From Chitinophagaceae bacterium (GTDB taxonomy: Bacteria > Bacteroidota > Bacteroidia > Chitinophagales > Chitinophagaceae): 38,671 nucleotides of DNA. A model generated the notes under the pieces. The model had not been told where the DNA came from. It did not search any database and saw only the letters and a program-made list of their open reading frames with translations. The DNA lies in contig JACSRV010000090.1 in assembly GCA_014879545.1 (NCBI GenBank), positions 1 through 38,671 on the forward strand, in the 5' to 3' direction. The translations under genes were made by a program, and so were the position numbers. Positions 24,224-34,378 of the stretch are shown here, one piece after another. The stretch's first letter is position 1, and each line of letters begins with the position of its first letter.

Positions 24224-24249
24224 TCATATTCTCCCGAAAATCTGATAAC

Positions 24250-26142
24250 ATGAACACACTATCATCTTCGGTCGCCATTTTCGCGCAGGCGTTTTCGTTC
24301 GCACTCCTTTCTTCGTTGTGGCAGGGGGCGATACTTGCCGGTGTCCTGTTCCTTTCACTCAAAGTGTTTAGAAACATAACTGCTCACACACGGTATCTGC
24401 TTTCGTTTGCCGGGTTATTAGCCCTCGTGCTCTGGTTTGCCGATACATTTTTTGCCCGCTATTTTTCACTCTCGTCGTCAGTTGTTTATGTGTCCGATTT
24501 ATCCCCGTCATCACCCTTGCAGGAACAAATACAAACATCACATCTTGTAGCGGCAACCGGTGGTGCCGATCCCTTTACTAACTTATATGGTGCTGTGGTA
24601 TCCTACATGCCGCTAATACTGTCGCTGTACATGGTGGGTCTTTTTGTTATGATAGTTCGGTTTGCACTAAATTTTCGCAGGCTGCATCAGGTCACTACCC
24701 GTGGCATCACAGCCCCTCCGGCACATCTTGTTGTTTTTCTCAATGCCAGGGTAGCACTTTATGATATTTCGCGCACTGTAGTCATGTATGTGTCGGACAA
24801 GGTTGTTGTGCCCGTTGTGAGTGGCGTACTTAAGCCTGTTATATTGCTTCCGGTAGCTGCGGTCAATAATCTCACAACTGCCGAGTTGCACACCATATTG
24901 CTGCACGAACTCGCCCACATTCGCCGCAACGACTATCTGCACAATCTTGTACAGGTAGCCACAGAGACCGTGTTGTTCTTCAATCCTTTCCTTTGGCTCA
25001 TCTCGGCCCGCATCAGGCGCGAGCGCGAACTGTGCTGCGACGATATGGTGTTGGCTGCCACCGGCGACGGTCTTTGTTACGCGCGTGCACTTGCGGCGCT
25101 CGAAGAGGGTAGGGCAGTTGCAGGCAGCCTGTCGCTTGCAGCCACTAATAACAAATTTGAATTACTGAACAGAATAAAACGTATCATGACAATGAAACAA
25201 CAAGATGTAGTACAGGGTCGCACATCGGCCATCGTTCTCAGTGTATTTGCCGCTGCCCTCATCGCAGCTATGGTCTCATTCACCCCGTCCTTTGCGCAAA
25301 GGGCCGATGGCACCAAGACTGTGAAGAAGAAGGTGAGCACCAAAACACTCACTGTCGATAGCGCGGGTAAGAAGAATGTGGTCACCAAAACAAAGACCAC
25401 TACCGTCGCCACAACTGCCGATGATGCCGAGGATGTGGATATTAATATTTCCGTTTCCGGAGGAGATAAAAGCATGCGCAGTGTCACCCGCGTACGTGTG
25501 GTGGCCGGCGACGAATCGGGCAGCGGTGCAACAAAAAAGAAGACTATCAAGACCATCGACATCCAGGGCGATCCCGCAGAGGCCAATGGTCCCGGTGTAG
25601 CGCACCTTGAAGCCGAACTGGCAAAGGCAAAACGCGAGTTGGACAAAGTGGACTGGGATCAGATAAAGACCGAGATAGTTGACGCATTCAAAGAACTCGA
25701 TAGAGAACTGAACCTCGATGCATTGGCCAAAGAGATCAATGTGGAGATCAGGCGCGAGTTGGAGAACAGTAAGAAAGCACTTAAAGAGGCTTCGGTAGAG
25801 GTGGACAGACACATATAGGGTAAGGCGAATGCCGAAGCAAACGACAAGATCAGACAGAAGTCGGTGACCGTTGAGAAGCGGGGTGTTGCACCCGCCGCAG
25901 CTGATGCGGAGGTAGATGTAGTGCATGGTCCCGATATGCACGAGATGTTGGATAAAATGGATAATGCCGGGCTAATAGACAGGAAAGGTAAGTTTCGCAT
26001 CGAGAAAGCCGATGGTGAGTTGTTTATAAACGGGGTGAAACAACCCGCCTCAGTATTGCAGCAATACAGCAAGTATCTGTCTGCGGACGAAGTGAAGATA
26101 AAAGGCAGCAAGGGCGATCTCAGCATCTACATTAACGATTAG
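24250..26142 (+). CDS. M56-family (BlaR1-like) membrane metallopeptidase with internal in-frame TAG
   Basis: Sensor protease partner of BlaI. The N-terminal half has membrane helices (about 10-40, 50-70, 115-142) and the zinc motif HELAH (219-223) followed by RRNDYL and RERELCCDD. Another membrane span at about 325-345 ends in FTPSFAQ. A charged periplasmic part rich in Lys/Thr and coiled coil follows. A TAG at 25816-25818 would end the protein at 522 residues. The same frame continues without interruption for 107 more codons to TAG-free coding sequence ending at 26142, and includes FRIEKADGELFINGVKQPASV...YSKYL, a C-terminal domain usual in this group. The TAG is a mutation, a read-through codon or an error. 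No penicillin-binding domain is present, so the signal is unknown. Confidence 0.85.
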
Positions 26143-26225
26143 GATAGTTTTGCTTCGTAATATAGAACAGTGGCTTCCCGTTCCCGGGCGGCCATTTTGT
26201 TTTCTGTCTGTGCCTGTTTATTCGT

Positions 26226-26233
26226 TAAGTTTG
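26226..26233 (+). promoter_or_regulatory. -7 promoter element for the DUF2157-like gene
   Basis: TAAGTTTG is a perfect TAnnTTTG match, 18 bases before the ATG at 26252. The nearest TTTG upstream is too far (26 bases) for a standard -33. Confidence 0.45.
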
Positions 26234-26251
26234 TGTCAGTAACACTTTACT

Positions 26252-27289
26252 ATGGAAGTAGACAAAGAAGGGAAGGAATTGTTGCAGATTGCAATTTCCC
26301 GTTGGCGGACCGATGGCATTGTGACAGACGAACAGGCACAGCAAATGGAGCAGTCGGTGCACCTCCGCTCTGCCGATCGGCAGCAGGTGGCGCAGTATTT
26401 CTTTTTCATTGCGCTGTTTTGCATCTTGCTGGCTTTTGGTGCCATCTTCCTCAGCGAAAAGTTGCTGGAGCGCATCAAGGCCTATTTCTCCTGGAACGAT
26501 CTGGTTATTGCCGGTCTCACAGCAGTTTTGTCCGGCGTGTGGTTCTGGTACATCGGTCGAAGGCGCGGGCACACCCGCGGTGCTGCCTACGAGATATACA
26601 TGGCGCTCGGTGGCCTGTCGGTGCTCACTTCGTTGGTCTACCTCTGCAAGTGGCTCCATGCCGATACCACATACTACACCACCTTTCTTTCACTAGCATT
26701 TCCGTCGTTGTTGGTTATTGCTGCTACCACCGCATCTCAGGTGCTTTGGTTGGGCGGGTTGGTTGCGGCAACGTTCTGGTTTGGTGCGTTCACATCAGTG
26801 TATGAAACCGGGTATCTTTTTTTGGGCATGAATTATCCTGTCAGGTATGTGCTGTTCGGTGCGCTGGTGCTGGGGGCTTCATTTGCCATACGACCAATAG
26901 GTAAACTCGCTTTTGCCCACAGGCTCACCTATGTGTCCGGCCTTGCATTGTTCTTTCTTGCATTGTGGGCGGTGTCCATCTTCGGCAACTTCAATTCCTT
27001 CGAGCGTTGGCAGCATGCCCGCCAATTGCAGATCGTCATTTATTCTGTCTTCCTGGCCATTGCGGCCGGTTTGTCGTTTTTCTTTGGCATCCGCTACAGC
27101 GATGCTGCCGCCCGCGACTTTGGCGTACTCTTCCTGCTCATCAATCTATACACTCGTTATTTCGAGTATTTCTGGGACGCCATGAACAAGGGTGTCTTCT
27201 TTCTCATACTCGCGGTTACATTCGGCCTGTTGGGGCGCTGGCTGGAACGCAAGAGCCGCGCAGGTGCAAAAAAGTCGCCCGGCTCGTAA
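26252..27289 (+). CDS. DUF2157-like multi-spanning membrane protein
   Basis: A 345-residue inner membrane protein. A soluble N-terminal helix pair (RWRTDGIVTDEQAQQMEQSV) is followed by about ten hydrophobic segments, starting QYFFFIALFCILLAFGAIFL and ending GVFFLILAVTFGLLGRWLERK. The N-terminal 'II-T-eqa--l' pattern followed directly by paired membrane helices is characteristic of DUF2157 proteins, whose function is not known. The last 15 residues are basic and cytosolic. It has its own -7 element and lies 51 bases before truA. Confidence 0.8.
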   Translation: MEVDKEGKELLQIAISRWRTDGIVTDEQAQQMEQSVHLRSADRQQVAQYFFFIALFCILLAFGAIFLSEKLLERIKAYFSWNDLVIAGLTAVLSGVWFWYIGRRRGHTRGAAYEIYMALGGLSVLTSLVYLCKWLHADTTYYTTFLSLAFPSLLVIAATTASQVLWLGGLVAATFWFGAFTSVYETGYLFLGMNYPVRYVLFGALVLGASFAIRPIGKLAFAHRLTYVSGLALFFLALWAVSIFGNFNSFERWQHARQLQIVIYSVFLAIAAGLSFFFGIRYSDAAARDFGVLFLLINLYTRYFEYFWDAMNKGVFFLILAVTFGLLGRWLERKSRAGAKKSPGS

Positions 27290-27298
27290 TGCTATCAT

Positions 27299-27306
27299 TA
27301 CCTTTG
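27299..27306 (+). promoter_or_regulatory. -7 promoter element for truA
   Basis: TACCTTTG matches TAnnTTTG perfectly and sits 35 bases before the preferred truA ATG at 27341, just after the stop of the previous gene. Confidence 0.45.
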
Positions 27307-27340
27307 TGCCCGCTGCAATGTTTTGCAGCGTATTCGGTAT

Positions 27341-28102
27341 ATGTTTCGATATGTAATGGAGGTCATGTACGATGGTACATGTTTTCATGGTTCACAGATA
27401 CAGGGCGACCTGCCCACCGTTCAGCTGGCGGTTAATAAGGTGCTCAGCACTTTGTTGCGTACTGAGGTTATCTCGTTTGGAGCCAGCCGCACCGACGAAG
27501 GCGTTCATGCTCTTTGCAACTACTACCACTTCGATCACGATGCCGACCTGCGCCCCGACTTTCTCTATAAGTGCAATGCCATCCTGCCTCAGTCCATGGC
27601 GGTGAAGCGTATCTGCAAGGCGGCCTCTCCCGAATTCAATGTCCGCTTCGATGCCCGCGAGCGCAGTTATCGTTACCGTATCTACAGGCACAAGGACCCA
27701 TTTCTTGTCAACAGGGCTTTTTATTTCCCCTTTCCTTTGCGTGAAGATGTCTTGAACGAAACGGCAGCAATAGTTAAAGCTACCACCCAATTCGAGTCTT
27801 TCGCCAAGCGCAACTCTCAGGTAAAGACCATGAACTGCACCATTCTGGAGTCTCGTTGGGAGCATGTGGGCAACGAATTGCACTATGTGGTCGTGGGCAA
27901 TCGTTTTTTACGCGGCATGGTGCGCGGCCTGGTGGGTACGCAGCTCCATATTGCCCGTGGCAATAAAACAGCCGCCGATTTTCAACAAATAGTTGCAGCG
28001 CAGAACTGCACCAGGGCTTTTTTCAACGTTCCGGGGCATGGTCTTTACCTCGAGCATATTGGCTACCCCGAAGGCGCTTTGGTCGATCTCATGGCCCGCT
28101 AA
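27341..28102 (+). CDS. truA: tRNA pseudouridine(38-40) synthase TruA
   Basis: A 253-residue TruA that converts uridines 38-40 of the tRNA anticodon stem to pseudouridine. Catalytic Asp52 is in GASRTDEGVHA, preceded by YDGTCFHGSQIQ. The second half has RSYRYRIYR, FESFAKRNSQVKTMNCTI and NRFLRGMVRGLVGT. The ATG at 27341 gives the normal beginning (RYVMEVMYDGT). A TTG at 27323 would add six residues. Relative to the standard enzyme it is slightly short but complete. Confidence 0.94.
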   Translation: MFRYVMEVMYDGTCFHGSQIQGDLPTVQLAVNKVLSTLLRTEVISFGASRTDEGVHALCNYYHFDHDADLRPDFLYKCNAILPQSMAVKRICKAASPEFNVRFDARERSYRYRIYRHKDPFLVNRAFYFPFPLREDVLNETAAIVKATTQFESFAKRNSQVKTMNCTILESRWEHVGNELHYVVVGNRFLRGMVRGLVGTQLHIARGNKTAADFQQIVAAQNCTRAFFNVPGHGLYLEHIGYPEGALVDLMAR

Positions 28103-28155
28103 AGGGAGTTTTTGTTCATTTTATCCTGTATTTCATCAAATTATAGGTATTTTCA

Positions 28156-28184
28156 TTGTGTGTGATGCGCTCGCTGTAAGTTTG
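28156..28184 (+). promoter_or_regulatory. promoter upstream of the adhesin-OmpA operon
   Basis: TTG (28156-28158), 18 bases, then TAAGTTTG (28177-28184), close to the Bacteroidota consensus. Transcription from it would leave an unusually long leader of about 160 bases before the ATG at 28349. That leader is AT-rich with an A9 run and has no recognised riboswitch. Confidence 0.5.
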
Positions 28185-28348
28185 CCTGAAAAGGGCTGTA
28201 TTTCAGGGCAGTAAGTGTTATTGTTAGCAATATTTTAGCGAAATGATAGCATTTTCTTGTACGTATATTTAAAAAAAAATAGGAAAATAAGAAGTATTAG
28301 TTTGAATTTTTGAGTATTTTTCGGCATTGTTTCATAAACTATCTTGAT

Positions 28349-31300
28349 ATGAGATCATTTCTTTTTAACCCAGGATCTGTAAGGGCGGGGAAGCGCATTA
28401 GCGGAAAAGGTTTGTTAAAAACATTCCTTATGGCCGGAATTCTGATAACGTCATTGCCTGAGACCGGCAGTGCGCAGGGACCGGTATTTTACAATGGCGG
28501 GTCATACAGCAAAACCGTCTGTAACAACGCTCCCATAGACTTGGGCGATTATCTCAAAGTTTCTTATCCCTACTCAGGTACAATCACTTGGTCGGTAGTG
28601 GCTGGTGCGTCGAACGGAACGCTTGATGGCTTTCCAGCAACTGCCGACGGACCGGCAAGTACGTTAATGCCTGCTGGCGCAACGTACACGCCTGATCCGG
28701 GTGCTACTTTCGATAACTTCACTATCATGGCCGATGACGGTGTCAATTCCACCGTTATTCTGGTTCATCTTGATGTAAACGCGGCTCCTGCGCTTACACT
28801 GGGCGCTTTCCCGTCGGTGTGTAAAGGAGTTACGAACGCGGTTATTCCGTTCTCCAACCTTACAAACGTTGGTCCTGATACCGTAATATTCAACTACACC
28901 GGTGCGCGTCAGTCATGGACAGTGCCTGCAAACGTTACCGGCGTTAAGTTCGACCTCATGGGCGCATCTGGTGGCAACGATTATCTTTCAGGCGTGTCAA
29001 ATGCCGGCAAGGGTGGTCGTGTTCAGGGTAACCTGTCAGTTCTGCCGGGCAACGAACTTCATGTATATGTTGGTGGTGCCGGTGCCGATGGTTCACCAAT
29101 GGGTGCAGCCGGTGGTTACAACGGTGGCGGCAATGCGTTCTTCTACTTCTCAGGCTGCGCAGGTGCAGGTGGCGGTGCTACCGATATCCGCATTGGCGAT
29201 AGTACACTCTCTGCTCGCAAAGTAGTTGCCGGCGGTGGCGGTGGTAGCAGCATCGATGGTTCTCCACGTTTCGGTGGTGCCGGTGGTGGCCTCACAGGTG
29301 GCAATGGCGAAGCTAACGATGGTTTCTCTTCAGCTCGCGGCGGCACACAGCTCGCCGGTGGTGCGGGTGCTACATACGCTTTCTGGACAGCCGGTTCTAA
29401 CGGTGCCCTCGGCATGGGTGGCAACGGTAGCACGCAAGGCTTCTCCGGCGGCGGCGGTGGTGGTTACTACGGCGGCGGCGGCGGTGTTTGGACCGGCGGC
29501 GCGGGTGGTTCTTCTTACACCGATGGTGGCATCACTTTCACTAACACCCACACACAGGGCGTAAACGAAGGAAACGGCGTAGCTAAAATATACTATGTTA
29601 ATCCGGGCACTTACGACATCATTTGGGATGCTACTGCATTCTCAGCAGGTTTCGAGAACGTAGCTAATACAGCACTTCCTACTACCGAGTTCGACGTTGC
29701 TGTTCCTGCGGGTGTTGCTCCGGGTACATACCACGCCACCCTGGTTGTAAGGAACTATCATGGTTCTACTACAGAATCTTGCGAGCAGTCTTATCCTATC
29801 GAAGTAACAGTAAAACCACTCCCTACAGTTGACAATCCGGGCGATAAGATCGTTTGTCATGGCGAAGCAGTTCCTGATATCACTTTCAGCGGACCACTGT
29901 CAGGCTCTAGCTACAACTGGGTGAACGATAACCCTGCTATCGGTCTTGATGCAGCCGGTTCTGGTCACACATCTACATTCCTGCCTATCAATGGTACGCC
30001 ACTTCCTGTGTCTGCTCAGATCACAGTTACTCCTGTAGCTGATGGTTGTATAGGTGCAGCGGCAGTATTTAATATCATCGACAATCCGGTGCCTGCGCTC
30101 AATAGCACTACTACTCCGGCTTCTATCTGTAACAATACATTGTTCAGCTACCTGCCTACAAGTCTCACTCCGGGCACTTCTTTCGACTGGAGCCGTAGCC
30201 TTACTCCCGGTATAGCTAACGCAGCTAACAGCGGCGCTGGTCTGATCAACGAAACATTGATCAACACCTCTACCGAGCCGGTTACAGTTGCTTATGTGTA
30301 CACCCTCACTGCAAACTCTTGCAGCAACATCCAGACAGTGAACGTAGTAGTTAATCCTACTGCACAACTCACTTCTACACTCACACCAACAGCAGTATGT
30401 AACGGTGATGCATTTGTTTACACTCCTTTGTCATCATCAACAACAGCTGTTATCACCTGGACTCGTCCTGTAGCTGCGGGCATCACTAATGCTGCTGCAA
30501 CAGGTACAGGTGTTATCAACGAAACACTCAACAACACAACTACAACTCCTAAGACTGTTCATTACGCTATTGAAATGAACGTAGGCGGATGTATTGAAAC
30601 TGAAGACGTAGCAGTGGTGATCAATCCGTTGCTGCTCCTCACAAGTCCTACTTCACGCAACGTTTGCGACAGCGCACTCCTCGAGTATCTCCCTGTTTCA
30701 AACATCTCCGGTGCTACAATCACCTGGACTCGTCCTGCGGTATCAGGTCTTTCTAACCCTGCAGGTAGCGGAACAGGTAACATCTCTGAGCGTCTGTACG
30801 ACACAACAGTTAGTCCAGTTACTGTAAACTACACATACACATTGTCTGCATTTGGTTGCAGCAAAGACCACACACTGGCAGTAACAGTTAAGCCTAGTCC
30901 TAAACTGACTACTTCTCTCACTCCGGGTGCTGTTTGTACCAACTCTCTGTTCAACTATGTTGCTGCAAGTGCCACTGCAGGTACTACCTTCCAGTGGGCG
31001 CGCGACACCGTTGTGGGTATCACTAACCCTACAGTTCACGTCCTGAACGGTACTATCAACGAGATACTTATCAGCACTTCCGATACTATCCTGAACGTTC
31101 CTTACAAATTCACTTCTACAGCAGGTGGTTGTTCAAACGCTCAGATCGTGAATGTGAAAGTGAATCCGCTTCCACGCATTGCTAACGACAGCGGTAATGT
31201 TGCCGTATGTGACAGCACACTCCTCAGCTGGGTGCCAACAAGCAAAACTCCGGGTGCTACTTACGCATGGAGCCGCGACTACGAAGCCGGTATCTCTAAC

Positions 31301-32482
31301 CTTCCTGCTTCAGGTACAGGTGGTGCTCCGGGCGAGCGTCTCAACAACACTACTTACATCACAGTTCCTGTTACTTATGTGTACACTATTACAGCAAACG
31401 GCTGTTCTAATACACAGAGCGTAGAAGTTAAGGTGCGTCCTTCTGCTATCCTCACAAGCAACACAGCAATAGTTTGTAGCGGTGCTCCATTCAATTATGT
31501 ACCGGTTAGCTACACTACAGGTACTTCCTTCGCATGGTCTCGTACCGGTAATACAGGCATCATCCCTACATCAAGGAGCGGTGCAGGTAACATCGTTGAT
31601 ACACTCACTCAGTCTACTTCAGGCAAGGTGACCATCACTTACAACATGGACCTCACAGTATTCGGCTGTGTGAACAAGCAGAACGTGATCCTCACGCTCG
31701 ATCCTGCTCCTACACCGATCACTATCGGTACACACCCGTCTGCTTCTTTGTGTAACAATGCTACTGCGGTTAACTTCGGTGCTGCTTCTCCGGCTGCTGA
31801 TGGTTTCACTTACATGTGGAGTGCTGAAGGAGCTACTGTTACTTCAACCGGTACTTCTACTCAGTATGCTTTGATTAACTTCAACACACCGGGCACTGCT
31901 ACAGTGACGCTTACTACTAAGAACACTGCTACAACATGTACCAGCACTTCTACTTACACAGTTACCGTTGGTACTAACATTGCTGCTACTCCTGAGGTTA
32001 TCTTCTTCGACGGTCAGTTCATCTGCAAGCAAACAGATGTGAAGAGCTACCAGTGGGGTTACGATGATGCGTCAACGCTCGACTCTACAGTTGCAGTGGG
32101 TGAAACCAACCAGAACTTCGCCGTTCAGTTCCCTGAGTGGAACAAGCGTTACTACTGGGTTATCACTACTACCGCTGATGGCTGTATGCAGAAAACATAC
32201 TTCAACAAGCCTACCGGTGTTGCTGATCTCAACCTGGACGCTGCTGATATGAGGTTGTATCCAAACCCTGCAAGCCAGGTGCTGAACATGGAGGTTAGCT
32301 CTTTCGTGAACGGTAAGGTTACTTTCGCCGTATTCAATGTAGTTGGTCAGCAGATCACTACTGTAGAAGCACGCGATAACAAAGCTCAGGTAGCCGTTGC
32401 TGATCTTCCTGCAGGTGTTTATGTAGTAGATTGCTACAACGATGGTGTGAAAGTGGCCGCAGCTAGGTTCATCAAAAATTAA
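28349..32482 (+). CDS. large T9SS-secreted adhesin-like protein: Gly-rich domain, PKD-like repeats, sorting domain
   Basis: A 1377-residue surface protein. An atypically long signal region ends near ETGSAQG. A Gly-rich domain follows (about 180-415; nt 28890-29600) that begins with QSWTVPANVTGVKFDLMGASGG and runs through GGGGG clusters. Then come six similar units of about 88 residues (30096-31700), each with a conserved Cys start, a central W(S/T)R and a second Cys before a V-N-P end (PKD-like domains). A related seventh unit follows. The end is a T9SS type A sorting domain (RLYPNPASQVLNMEV to GVYVVDCYNDG...RFIKN). It should be exported by T9SS and anchored or released at the surface. The frame is open to 28310, but the ATG at 28349 is preferred. 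Confidence 0.88.
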   Translation: MRSFLFNPGSVRAGKRISGKGLLKTFLMAGILITSLPETGSAQGPVFYNGGSYSKTVCNNAPIDLGDYLKVSYPYSGTITWSVVAGASNGTLDGFPATADGPASTLMPAGATYTPDPGATFDNFTIMADDGVNSTVILVHLDVNAAPALTLGAFPSVCKGVTNAVIPFSNLTNVGPDTVIFNYTGARQSWTVPANVTGVKFDLMGASGGNDYLSGVSNAGKGGRVQGNLSVLPGNELHVYVGGAGADGSPMGAAGGYNGGGNAFFYFSGCAGAGGGATDIRIGDSTLSARKVVAGGGGGSSIDGSPRFGGAGGGLTGGNGEANDGFSSARGGTQLAGGAGATYAFWTAGSNGALGMGGNGSTQGFSGGGGGGYYGGGGGVWTGGAGGSSYTDGGITFTNTHTQGVNEGNGVAKIYYVNPGTYDIIWDATAFSAGFENVANTALPTTEFDVAVPAGVAPGTYHATLVVRNYHGSTTESCEQSYPIEVTVKPLPTVDNPGDKIVCHGEAVPDITFSGPLSGSSYNWVNDNPAIGLDAAGSGHTSTFLPINGTPLPVSAQITVTPVADGCIGAAAVFNIIDNPVPALNSTTTPASICNNTLFSYLPTSLTPGTSFDWSRSLTPGIANAANSGAGLINETLINTSTEPVTVAYVYTLTANSCSNIQTVNVVVNPTAQLTSTLTPTAVCNGDAFVYTPLSSSTTAVITWTRPVAAGITNAAATGTGVINETLNNTTTTPKTVHYAIEMNVGGCIETEDVAVVINPLLLLTSPTSRNVCDSALLEYLPVSNISGATITWTRPAVSGLSNPAGSGTGNISERLYDTTVSPVTVNYTYTLSAFGCSKDHTLAVTVKPSPKLTTSLTPGAVCTNSLFNYVAASATAGTTFQWARDTVVGITNPTVHVLNGTINEILISTSDTILNVPYKFTSTAGGCSNAQIVNVKVNPLPRIANDSGNVAVCDSTLLSWVPTSKTPGATYAWSRDYEAGISNLPASGTGGAPGERLNNTTYITVPVTYVYTITANGCSNTQSVEVKVRPSAILTSNTAIVCSGAPFNYVPVSYTTGTSFAWSRTGNTGIIPTSRSGAGNIVDTLTQSTSGKVTITYNMDLTVFGCVNKQNVILTLDPAPTPITIGTHPSASLCNNATAVNFGAASPAADGFTYMWSAEGATVTSTGTSTQYALINFNTPGTATVTLTTKNTATTCTSTSTYTVTVGTNIAATPEVIFFDGQFICKQTDVKSYQWGYDDASTLDSTVAVGETNQNFAVQFPEWNKRYYWVITTTADGCMQKTYFNKPTGVADLNLDAADMRLYPNPASQVLNMEVSSFVNGKVTFAVFNVVGQQITTVEARDNKAQVAVADLPAGVYVVDCYNDGVKVAAARFIKN
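30096..31700 (+). repeat. six coding tandem repeats of about 265 bp (PKD-like units)
   Basis: Six in-frame units begin near 30096, 30364, 30631, 30895, 31168 and 31441. Each encodes a Cys near the start, Tyr-x-Pro, a central W-(S/T/A)-R, a G-I-x-N segment, and Cys followed by a V-N-P or V-R-P end. They are diverged rather than identical, so recent expansion is not evident. Confidence 0.7.
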
Positions 32483-32507
32483 TCATTCAACATTAAATAT
32501 TCCGTAG

Positions 32508-34244
32508 ATGAAAAAACTCTTTTTCTTGTTGATAGCCGCCAATGGCGCGTTGTCAGCCATCGCACAGGACTCAAAGGCATACAAAAAAGATGATATGTTG
32601 CCCCGTTGGGTGATAGATGTAAACCTGCAGGGCGGTATGCTCACTCAGGACATCACTACTACCAATCCTGTTCTCAATTATACAAAAGCACTCAGCTCTT
32701 CCGGTATCAGCGGGCTGAAGTACAATAACGGTATGTCATACGGTGGCAATGCCCAGATCGGCTTCTTCTTCGACAATAAGAGCCATTTCGGTATCGGTAC
32801 AGGTATCAGCTACCACATGCAGAACGGTGATATCACCATGGATAAATACAAAGTTGAGTATCAGTCCACTGATGCCAACGGAAATATTTTCCGTCAGATC
32901 ATCACCGCTCCGGGCGTTATCAAAGAAGAGATCAAGGCCACGAACATCAGCATCCCGTTGGTGTTGAAGTACAAGCATAGGTTCACGCGTCGTTCCGGTA
33001 TCACTGCCGACGCGGGTCTGTTGTACAACGTGACCATGAAGAACAACTTCACTACCGATGCGAAGTTCAACTACGAGGCTATATACAAGCACGTCAATAC
33101 GCCGAACGGTATCACTACCGTATACGACAATGGCGCGGTGCCTGAAAATACCGACCTCGTTATTACGGAGAAGCAGTTCCTCGCTACCCATCCAGGCGGC
33201 GACGTGAACAACTATTTCACTACGCAGCGCAACATCGGTTACAACGTAGGTTGGGGCACTGCTTCCGACAAGAACACAGGTTCTGTATCTTATGTACAGA
33301 GTTCTGTAGGCTTCTTGTTCCAGCCTGCTTACAGCCTGTACCTGTCCGACAAGGTAGCCCTGAACATCGGTGGTTACTTCATGTACCAGCTGTTCACACA
33401 CGCGCCTACAGGTGCTCGTCTTACCGACAAAGTGGGTGAGTACAACTCATTCATGAACAACGCTACAACTACCAACGCTACTTCATACGGTGGTAACCTC
33501 GGCGTTCGTTTCTACTTCTCTAAATTCAGCGACCGCGACAAAGACGGCGTTCCTAACAGGTTCGACAAATGTCCTTGGACTCCTGGTGTTAAAGAATTCA
33601 ACGGCTGCCCTGACTCTGACGGTGATGGTATCCCTGATTCTGAAGACTCTTGTGCTGATGTGCCTGGTCTGAAGCACTTCCACGGTTGCCCTGACTCTGA
33701 TGGCGACGGTATCCCTAACTTCGACGACGCATGTCCTTACCAGGCCGGTCCTGCTAAGTTCATGGGTTGCCCTGATACTGATAACGACGGTATCCCTGAC
33801 AGCGAAGATAAGTGTCCTAACGAGGCTGGTCCTGCGTCTAACGACGGATGTCCAATCCCTCCTCCTCCGCCACCACCATTGCCTGCACCGGCTCCTGTGC
33901 GCGAGCACAACATGAACGAGCCTATCCTGTTCGAAGTAGGTAAGGCTAAGATCAGCGACGCGTCATTGCCTATCCTCGCAGAGGCTATCATGGAAATGAA
34001 CACACACGAGAACGCATACATCATGATCGACGGTCACACCGATATCACCGGTGGCAACGTTATCAACGATGCGCTTTCTTACCGTCGTGCTAACGCAGTT
34101 AGGAAATACCTCATCGACATGGGTGCTAATCCTAAGCGCATGATCGCAGTGGGTCACGGTAGCCGCGAGCCTATCGCCGACAACGCAACAGTTGAAGGCA
34201 GGGCTAAGAACCGCAGGGTTATCATGACACTGAAACACCGTTAA
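32508..34244 (+). CDS. OmpA-family outer membrane protein with thrombospondin type 3 repeats
   Basis: A 578-residue outer membrane protein. Signal peptide residues 1-19 (FFLLIAANGALSAIAQ). A beta-barrel-like region follows (about 30-335). Four calcium-binding type 3 repeats come next (about 342-445; DRDKDGVPNRFDKCP, DSDGDGIPDSEDSC and so on), then a Pro-rich hinge PPPPPPPLPAPAP and a peptidoglycan-binding OmpA domain (about 470-578) with DGHTD and RRANAVRKYLIDMG...NRRVIM. It begins 26 bases after the adhesin stop, so the two are co-transcribed. It may help hold or display the adhesin; that is inference. Confidence 0.92.
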   Translation: MKKLFFLLIAANGALSAIAQDSKAYKKDDMLPRWVIDVNLQGGMLTQDITTTNPVLNYTKALSSSGISGLKYNNGMSYGGNAQIGFFFDNKSHFGIGTGISYHMQNGDITMDKYKVEYQSTDANGNIFRQIITAPGVIKEEIKATNISIPLVLKYKHRFTRRSGITADAGLLYNVTMKNNFTTDAKFNYEAIYKHVNTPNGITTVYDNGAVPENTDLVITEKQFLATHPGGDVNNYFTTQRNIGYNVGWGTASDKNTGSVSYVQSSVGFLFQPAYSLYLSDKVALNIGGYFMYQLFTHAPTGARLTDKVGEYNSFMNNATTTNATSYGGNLGVRFYFSKFSDRDKDGVPNRFDKCPWTPGVKEFNGCPDSDGDGIPDSEDSCADVPGLKHFHGCPDSDGDGIPNFDDACPYQAGPAKFMGCPDTDNDGIPDSEDKCPNEAGPASNDGCPIPPPPPPPLPAPAPVREHNMNEPILFEVGKAKISDASLPILAEAIMEMNTHENAYIMIDGHTDITGGNVINDALSYRRANAVRKYLIDMGANPKRMIAVGHGSREPIADNATVEGRAKNRRVIMTLKHR

Positions 34245-34277
34245 TCAATCCTCCTCACGGGGCCGATGAACATAACC

Positions 34278-34315
34278 TCCGGGACCATCTCAACAGATGG
34301 TCCCGGATTTTTTTT
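34278..34315 (+). terminator. strong intrinsic terminator after the OmpA gene
   Basis: A perfect 13-bp stem (34278-34290 with 34295-34307), a 4-base loop (CAAC) and a T8 tract. It closes the adhesin-OmpA operon. Confidence 0.93.
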
Positions 34316-34378
34316 GCCCGTTTTTATGGAATCCGGTCGGTCGGCGGCTCTGAATAGTGAACCAATAAACAAACTATC

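Noticed and set aside
11354-25818. Reassignment of TAG to an amino acid
   Set aside because: Two genes have in-frame TAG, but at least five others (stops at 2866, 3762, 5604, 20462 and 36923) end normally at TAG, and no suppressor tRNA is seen.
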